A DNA stretch of 10,733 nucleotides from Thalassiosira profunda (taxonomy: Eukaryota > Bacillariophyta > Thalassiosirophyceae > Thalassiosirales > Thalassiosiraceae): NCBI GenBank assembly GCA_036939355.1, contig JALLAP010000827.1, positions 1 to 10,733 of the forward strand, given 5' to 3'. The translations under genes and the position numbers were made by a program. Shown here piece after piece: positions 1 to 7,320 of the stretch. Below the pieces are notes generated by a model. That model ran no database searches. It was not told the origin of the DNA and saw nothing but the letters and a program-made list of their open reading frames with translations. Numbering within the stretch: position 1 is the first letter of the stretch; each line of letters begins with the position of its first letter.

Positions 1-187
1 CGGAGCCGTTCCCACTCATCTGCCCCTTGGGCTGCAAATTGCAAAGTGCATGAGAAGACATCACAAAAGGCAAGCTCAGCTTGGCCGGCACAAATCACAC
101 CGGCAACTCTTACCGTCATCGCCCTCTTCTTATTGAAGCTCATGGTGCGCGATTGCGGCGGTCCAGGTCCAGCGGCGTCGGAACGGC

Positions 188-254
188 GGGGCGGGGGGGC
201 TCAGGGGTCGGGGTCGGGGGTCGGGGTTGGTCAGGGTTGGTTTGAGGTTTGGGG
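188..254 (+). repeat. G-rich tract upstream of the REX1-B gene, potential G-quadruplex
   Basis: The plus strand carries successive G runs (188-191, 193-199, 204-207, 210-213, 216-220, 223-226, 234-236, 251-254), with short TC or TT spacers in the central part. This satisfies the usual four-run rule for an intramolecular G-quadruplex several times over. It lies about 105-170 bp before the REX1-B start codon, in the probable promoter or 5' UTR. It is telomere-like only in composition: the GGGGTC/GGGGTT unit is irregular and short. The rest of 1-359 shows no convincing gene. Confidence 0.6.
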
Positions 255-359
255 TCTTCGTGTCCGATTTATGTCCACAGTGACACAGTGTCCGCCATTA
301 TTCATCTCATTTTTCGTCGCGCCTCCTCGTGCATCGACGACCCCGCTCACCGCTCCGCC

Positions 360-1296
360 ATGTCCCCTCCGACCCCCACCTCCGCGCCAGGCCGCGGCAT
401 AGACGTCCGCGATGCCCTCTCCATCCTCGCGGCCCGCACCGAGCGGGGCGGCGAGGATCTCGCCTCCGCGTCGGTGCCAGACGCATTGAAGGAGATGGGC
501 CAGACGATCGACATTGCAAAACAGATGGAGTTTGCCCAGCCCAACGCCGCGGGGTGCGATTGCGCGAAGAATGGCAGTGCAGCTAATGGTGCTGATGCCT
601 CGGGGGCCTACGCGCTCAGCGAGGAGGAGAAGCAAAAGCACGAGGCCATCGTCCGCGAGCGGGCGCGGCGGGGGGAGGAGATCCGCGCCCAGCTGCGGAC
701 GATGGGCGTGGGGGAGTTGCTGGGGATGATCTTCGGGGCGCAACAGGAGCGGGTGGCGACGTACAAGGCGTTCGAGGAGTGAGTTCCACTGCGTGGGGCA
801 TCGTTGGGTGTGCGCTTGATGCATGCACCGCGATTGTTCTAGGAGTGCATGTCACGTGCATCTAACTGACTCCACTTCACTTTGATAATAATACAGCGGA
901 CTGTCCACCATCCTGGCATCGGGCAACATCACCACCTACCCCGCCATGTGCGCCAAGGTGACGGCCACGTTCTCGGTCCTCAGCGATACCATCAACGGCG
1001 CCAAAGCCACGCTCGAGGAAAGATACAACCGGAAGGATATATCAACTGTCATTTGCCAGCTGCAGATATCCGAGGGAGAAAAGCTGAACCTCACGGCGGC
1101 GTTGCATTTGGAGCGGTTGCGGCTGCGGAATTCGGAGCTGGACGCGTCGTTGGCGTCGGGAGAGGGCGACGCTCGAACGATGGGACTGTTGAAGGAGGGA
1201 ATACAATCGCTGGAGCGGAAGATCGCTGGGACCGTCGAGTCGATCAACGAAGCGCTCGAAGAACTGCGCTGCATTGCCGCGGACGAGAGCGAGTGA
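360..1296 (+). CDS. REX1-B domain protein (DNA repair REX1-B family), two exons
   Basis: Exons 360-778 and 897-1296 join across a 118-bp intron (donor GTGAGT at 779, branch-like CTAAC at 862-866, acceptor ACAG ending at 896) to give 272 residues. ATG 360 is the first in-frame ATG of the open frame. Residues about 117-220 match the REX1-B/REX1BD pattern: a helix with an 'AQQERVATYKAFEDG' core, then 'ITTYPAMCAKVTATFSVLSD', then 'LQISEGEKLNLTAALHLER'. The last resembles the conserved 'EEEKLxLTAxLQLxR' of the animal REX1BD protein. The two halves of the motif fall in different exons, which supports the splice. Residues 1-100 are a poorly conserved, probably disordered extension; the C-terminus (about 215-265) looks like a coiled coil. 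The family is named from the Chlamydomonas REX1 excision-repair locus; its biochemical role is unknown. The gene converges on the oxidoreductase gene at 1364. Confidence 0.85.
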
Positions 1297-1363
1297 TTGG
1301 AGAAGGCAGTTGGCTCTGGTGAAAAATGAAGTGCTAAACATTATGTGCATGACTGTTTGTTGT

Positions 1364-4300
1364 TTATTCCTCAATCGGCACAACTCCAATGGCAGTATCA
1401 AACCTGACGGACTGCTCTTTGGCTCCAGCACCATGGTTTCTTTGCTTGCGTGTCGATTTATCCATCTCCGAGCTCGACGATTGTGATGGAGGAGGATCTG
1501 ACTCTGTCGAAAGGTCCAACCCAGCATTATCCCCGGAGTTCTTGCTTGTCGAACCACTATTCCCAGATCTGCTGGAAAGGTCCGCGCCGTTGGGCAGGAA
1601 CTGCGACAGTTTCGACAAAGGCACCGTTCCCTCGGGGAAACGGAAGATTTGTTCCTCAACAAGCCCCGCTGTTTGCAAGCAATCGCTCATATCAGACTCG
1701 AACGAGCTATGTCCACAGAGCGCCACGAGAAACCCCTGCGTCAGATCGAGATGACGCGTTCGACTTCCCAAGGCGCGCAGATTTTGACCATCTGAGGATC
1801 GCAAGGAATCGAGGCTCCTTCTCTTTTTGGTACGTGCCGTTTCCTCTTCCGAAAGAAAGATGTAGAGCGATGCGTCGTCAAGAAGTAGAACTGTTGGATC
1901 CGATACGTGCTCGAACAATTGCAGCTTTGCTCCTAGCTCCCTTCCGAGAGCGAGCGCCGATTCTCGTGTGGGAGTGTACTCATCGACCAAGAAGCTGACC
2001 GCATCACTTCCACGAAAGCATTGGCTCTCTCTGTCTTGCATCAACTTGTCCTCGAGCGCCAGCCCGGTCTTCAGCGTTTCGCCGATTCTTTCTAGATTGC
2101 TGTTGACGGGATCCTCAGCACCTTCTTTGTCACCATCATCCAAGGCAGAATATCGTTCAGTCAACGATCTTTGGGCGTCGTCGCTTTCTGCATGAAGCCA
2201 CGACAACAGGGTGCTGACTGTCTTTTGATGAAGCATGCCGTTTGTACGGTAGAGCCGCAAAAACGCTTCCCTCGCTTCGCATTCGGCCTCATCTTCGTCC
2301 GAGGAGTGAGTCGGCTCTGGAAGCGCGTCTCCATCGCCCAAAATCTGGTATCGAAAGTGCGCAGAGATAGCCTCGCGCTCGGGCAAATTCAATGCCTCTT
2401 CGAAGGTTCCCTTCTCGCCCTGAATCATCCAAACAAGTGTGATTTTGGGTGGACTTTCCATCTTAAGGAAGAAATCAATGAGTTGCACAGCAGGTGTGAT
2501 CCCTGTCCCTTGTACAATGAGACACGCATTCGTCCAGGACTTTGCAGCCAGCTTCTCTAGATAGGGCTGGAGAGTTACGGGCGAGTTGAAACGGGTAAGC
2601 TGAACTGTCGATGGACAGCCAGAGGTTCTTCACAACATAAGTCTTACCTTGGACGCAAGCGGGCCTTTGACCATCATGGGCTTGCCCGGCGTTCTCGTGG
2701 CAAGGAACCCACTCATCTTCCCTCGTGGGACCAGCGAAATAAAAAAGTCGTAGACCGTATCCGTATCGCCCTTGCTGGACTGCGACAGGCTTTTGTTGAA
2801 GAGAGGCAGCAAAGTCTGATGGCTCTTCGAATGTTTCTTGCCTTGGGCGAGGTAGCAGCGGGAAGTATTGTACGGCCGCTCGAACGAGTTCCCATCGTCG
2901 TCCAGAGCACGAAAGATGAAGGTCGAAGTCGGCAGCGGCGTGCCGAGAACTGTGTCCAAGCGAGCTTCAGTCTTGAGCGATAGGCTGAGACGAATGAGGC
3001 ACTTCTCATCCGAGGCCAAGTCTCCTGAGATCACTTCATGCGCAACAACCTTGGCAGTACGAAACACGTGCCCAAGAAGTGCTGTGCTCCGATCTGGTTT
3101 CTGCTGAAAGAGAGAATGCCTGTTGAACACCGAACCTCGCCTTCTCTTCGATTGAGCCACCGTTCCCCTCTTCTTAACACTAAGAGTGGAGCCGATGTCT
3201 TGTCGCTCCATTCTCCATTTGACGAGCGGCCGTAAGGCTCGAAGGGCATTCTTGGAATGCTTATGCCGTTGTCCACCCACGTCGAGCTCTCCAGTGAAGT
3301 ACCTCGTAATGTCGCTGCCCACAGCAAACCGAAGCACGTTGGCGCCGCCGGGATGCACATCAATGAACGAACCAATGTCGATGACGTAGCCATCAACGAG
3401 AGAAAGCGCACTTCCGTGCCGAGTGAGAAAGAGAAAGTTGTCCACAGTCATTTCCGGAAGGTCTTTGTCATCCATGGCTAAGAGGCTACCGGTTCCTTGC
3501 ACCACCGCCTCAACATTGTTGCTTTTACCGAACAGATTTTCCCGGCGAGCGCGGACCTCCGTAATGACGAAGGTCAGGATCACAACAGCCAGCCACGGAA
3601 AGAAGAGGTATTGTTTGATGAACGCGAAGAACTCGAGATCGTAGCCCATGCTCACGGTTCTCGACGAAAAGAACGTGACCTCAACGCTGTCCGATTCGTA
3701 AGGGCTGATTTGCACACTGTAAATGGCAATTGAGTGATGAGAAATGTGTGTCGTCAAGTGACACCGCTAACAAGCTTTTCAACTCACAGTCCTGTATAGC
3801 AGTTATACCAAGCACATCCGGTCAATATCAAGCCTCCACAACGGTGGGAAATGATAACGGCTCGTTCCAGCGCCATGGATTTTGTTCTCTTGGCCAAGGT
3901 CCTTTTCCTCCTCAGCTCGCCTGCCACAAAATTTAGGTGAGACGCAGAGGTGTGTGGTGTCGATTTGCAGAGAGTGCACGTACCAGTGATAACCATGAAA
4001 GCGACGGCCACCATAATGCCCAAACCGAAACTCTTGTGCTTGCTGAAGGTGGAGCTCTCTGCGTCCACTGTCCCAAACGATGTTCCCTCGACCGATACCA
4101 GCGCGGCCGTGACCAGCGTCAGCATCAATCCACCGATGACGCCGACAAGAGTAATGTGGACCCTGAGCCTCCAGGACTTGTGTTTGTAGTACCGCACGAC
4201 GTAAATTGCAATTGGCGCTAAGAACAGCCACGCAATGAGCAAGGTGGCGCCATGCAGGGCAAACAGCCCGGCTTGGGCGGAATCATCAGCGCAGGAGGCG

Positions 4301-6609
4301 GCCACTCCCAGGGCAAGGTTGGTGGTACCACCGGTTCTGCGGGAGAAGCCGTGGGCCGCGTTGGCGTCCGTGGGATTGTAGGCGGCAATGAAGTCGACGT
4401 CGCCCTCGGGCGAAAAGCAGTTGCCACTGCTGCTCTCTCCACCAGAGCACAACTCTGCACGCACAGTAACATACGATCCTTCGTCGGAGGCGCACGAATT
4501 CAGAACCGTCAGATAGTTGTCTCGTCCGCAAACAGGACGCACGTGACGCTCGCCCGGCGCGACGCAGCAAGAGAATGGCCCAGAATCTTTGACTGGCTCC
4601 GTTGTAGAAGAATCATCGTCAATGGGCACAGCGCAAGCTTCCTGAAATACCCCGGCTTCCTCACTGGATTCGCAGAACCATATCGTCGACCCCTTCATCG
4701 CCGTCGAGCCCCAACCAAGGCCAATGTACCCGCCACTAACTCTCTCCAGAGTACTCATTGTGAACACCATGTGGTCCGTTTCTTCTCTCCAACGGACATT
4801 TAGATCGCCATCGAACAGGTCCATCGACCCACCATCGCCAACAAGCGATGCGCCTCCACCACTGCCACCGCCAGACGGCACGATCGCAAACAGGTCCTCC
4901 GGAAACCAAAAGTCTCCATCGCCCCACGCGTCCCGTATCAACTCAGACAGCGTGGGCAGTTGTGCAATCTCTGTGGCGTTCAGCCTTGCACGGTAGTAGA
5001 GCCGGTCGCCATCCCGCAGCCTTGTGAACTGCTCCCGCATCGACGCCTCATTGAGCGGTCCCAATTCACGGTGCTTGCTGACTGGATTCTCTAGCATGGC
5101 GCCCACATAGGCATCTACGTCGTCAACGTTGCCCTCGCCGTAAAGCCCTTCCAACATGTTTGCAACAGCTTCATCGCCATTAGCCACGTCAAGGTACGAC
5201 TCTGCCCTTGTCAGTCCAAACCACTCCCGTGCACCGTTGTACGTCGCTATTCCGTTGTCACGACCCCGTTGCAAGTTCGCAACCACGCTGCCCCCAGTAA
5301 AAATCGTAATGTCGTCGACAAAATGAGCGTCGGGCGCCCTCGTAACATCGTGCGCAAGTCCTCGCAGGACGGTGGCCATTCCCTCCCTCACTCCACCCTT
5401 GGCGAGCTGTGGAACGATCGCTTCGGTCTTGTTCCAAAGGTCCCGCATGAGCATGGGATCCCTCGGCGTCGGCTCCCAATTCTCGTCTAGAAATCTCGCC
5501 AGACCGCTCATCCCCGAGTGGCCGTAGCGGAAGCTGCTTGTCGAGAAAAATACATCGATCGATGCGTCCACATCTGGATCGTATCCCTCGTACGGTTCCA
5601 GAGGATCGCCCAGCACTGCCGGGATGTATTTTGTTTCGTATGTCGCTTGATAAACGGCAATGGCATCCATCCGTGCCGTTCGGAACAGCTGTTCGTCATC
5701 CCACTCGGGGTGCTGTTGCCGATGAAATTCCGCACGCTTGTTGTGGTAATGCAAAAACGTCGACAGCAGAGCAAAGTCCGCAGGGAGCCTCCTCATGGTC
5801 GTGTCCGCCACCAAATACAGACCTGTCTCGGGATCGATGGGGGGAATCCCGGTGGTGTCATCGATTTTCATCTTCCCCCCACTGCCGGTTCGGAGCTTGA
5901 GGTATTCCGGAGAGGAGGGAGGAGCGTTGCCGTAGACGTGATCCATGTCCAACCACGACGTTGCAAAATTGATGGGCTCGCCCGTTCTGCTAACGGTGCT
6001 TTCGTCCTCCTCATCTCCGCCAGGATACGTCCTCGCCGCCCTGTAAAATTCCATCTCCCTCTGCCCCGCCGGACAAAACGGCCCCCTTAATTCAACAAGG
6101 TCGCACTCTATCCCCATCGGCCTCGATTTGTCCGTCTGTGTTGTGCGAGTAATATCCCTCGTTACGAAGTGCCCGAAGCTCATCAAAAGTTGGGACGCCC
6201 GCTCGTTCCGCCGCGGGGTCACTTTTTGGAAGAGCTCCACCAAGATGCGACGGGCCGAGGGCAGGTCGAGGCGCGGGTGGTGCCAAACCGGCTCATCGTT
6301 CTCGTCGCCCAGATCGATGTAGGAGTGCAGCGCGGGGTGGGCGCGGATGCGCGGGGTGCCGAGCGCACCCCGCCTGGGGTAGCGGGGGTGGTTTTGGGCG
6401 CCGTCGTGGGTGTAGTGCGCGGGGAGGTCGGCGCCGGGCGACGCAACCTCGGCGCTGTCCATGATATCCAATCGCTTCGAAAGAGGATAGCAAGAATTAT
6501 GCATGAGAGATGAGATTTGCAAATGGATGCAGTCGGTGGTCTCCATAATAATTTCAAGAACAGTCGACGGCAATGCATCGAGAGGTATTTGCAATTTTTT
6601 GCAAGCCAT
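1364..6609 (-). CDS. Haem peroxidase-DOMON-cyt b561-cyt b5-FAD/NAD(P) oxidoreductase with nested DEP domain (DUOX-like architecture)
   Basis: Exons 6609-3788, 3716-2648 and 2599-1364 (introns of 71 and 48 bp) give about 1,708 residues. Domains, numbered from ATG 6609: animal haem peroxidase, about 50-575 (proximal His364 in 'FRYGHS'; Asn445 in 'NLQRGRDNG'; 'TSWLDMDHVYG' at 217-227); DOMON, about 595-770 with a Cys-rich insert; b561 core with His786, 818, 858 and 922 and a fifth membrane segment at 977-995; cytochrome b5, 1025-1103 (HPGG 1062-1065, second His about 1094); FAD domain (RPYN 1221-1224, GKMS 1273-1276); NAD(P) lobe (GTGITP 1328-1333, CG 1592-1593, 'EEQIFRF' 1612-1618), interrupted by a DEP domain at about 1468-1547; Ser-rich tail from about 1621. 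The splice between exons 1 and 2 falls inside b561, and that between exons 2 and 3 falls between the FAD and NAD lobes, so this is one gene. Likely role: moving electrons from cytosolic NAD(P)H across a membrane to the peroxidase side. Oddities: no signal peptide is visible at the chosen start, and the distal peroxidase residues are replaced. The frame stays open to 6681 without another ATG, so the 5' end is uncertain. Domain calls are firm; the start is weak. Confidence 0.85.
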
Positions 6610-7320
6610 CGCGGTCGACGGCAATTCCAGGTCGACGCCTTCATCAAGAAACAATCGACGCGGCAAGATAAGGTGGTGCACTTACTCCTTCAATCAAACC
6701 TCCAACCCGGGGCGCCAAACCATCAACATAAGTAGCACGCCTCTGCGCCGCTCATCCCCGCCCTCTTTCCGCACACCTCGAATGCCAGCAGGATTTGGTA
6801 CCATAGAAGGGGGGCTACGAGTCCACCGCCGCGCCTCCCAGCGCAGCACCCAGCAAGCAGAGCAAGCAAGAGGCGAGAGAAAAATCGGAGACAAAAAATT
6901 TGGGTGCACTGTCTCAAGACGGTGTCTTAAACTTAGTCCCGGACAGCTGGCGGAACGGTACTGTTCATATCATAACGTACTAATCCCTACGTTGACTTCC
7001 AAATTAATACTGCCGCATTCGGTACTCAGAATTCATGTGCCTCAGTCCGAGCTCTGCGACAACCGTCAAAGCAAGGCAAAAAAGCAGAAGCAAGGTTCTT
7101 GGTTCCGCACAAACCAACGCCACGCCAAAGAGAAGGTGCACCAACCCTCAACCCCAACGTGAGCGCGGCGAGGGGAGGCGGACAAGCCGGCCAAGACACC
7201 CGCGGGATCGGTCGCACCGAAGAGACATCGGCGGAGCCTCAACGGCCGAGCACAAGAAGGACCATCTACCTACAGCCATTGCAAATTGCCACGCCACGCA
7301 ACTAACAACAACGGCCGACC
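6610..7320. promoter_or_regulatory. Divergent intergenic region between the oxidoreductase and HSF genes
   Basis: About 0.7 kb between two genes read outward holds no convincing coding region. It should contain both promoters and 5' UTRs, plus perhaps a missing first exon of the minus-strand gene. On the minus strand a good donor (GTAAGT, first base 6685) follows a short frame with no ATG, so I could not build such an exon. Visible items are an AAGAC-GGT-GTCTT dyad at 6916-6928, a TTGCAAATTGC box at 7279-7289 about 30 bp before the HSF start, and purine-rich AGCAAGC repeats near 6851-6869. I found no clear TATA box. Confidence 0.55.

Noticed and set aside
231..824. Long minus-strand open frame (197 codons) opposite the REX1-B first exon
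   Set aside because: It mirrors a GC-rich coding exon, has Arg/His/Pro-rich content without a domain, and the plus-strand frame has a clear REX1-B match.
2600..2616. Alternative acceptor (GACAG ending near 2606) for the second intron of the oxidoreductase
   Set aside because: Using it puts the next exon in a frame that hits a TAA within ten codons. The acceptor ending at 2600 is the one that continues into the GTGITP motif.
5518..6090. 190-codon plus-strand open frame, and a similar one at 1450-1998
   Set aside because: Both lie antisense to well-supported exons of the oxidoreductase and show no domain or plausible start context.
1364..6609. Classical NOX/DUOX (gp91phox-type ferric reductase core with EF-hands)
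   Set aside because: The membrane part has the b561 four-His layout after a DOMON domain, and a cytochrome b5 domain follows. No EF-hand loops or NOX-type six-helix core are visible.
6694..6917. Minus-strand frames with signal-peptide-like hydrophobic starts upstream of the oxidoreductase
   Set aside because: They begin with TTG or GTG, have stops close upstream and end in stops before the GTAAGT donor, so they cannot be joined to the peroxidase frame as first exons.
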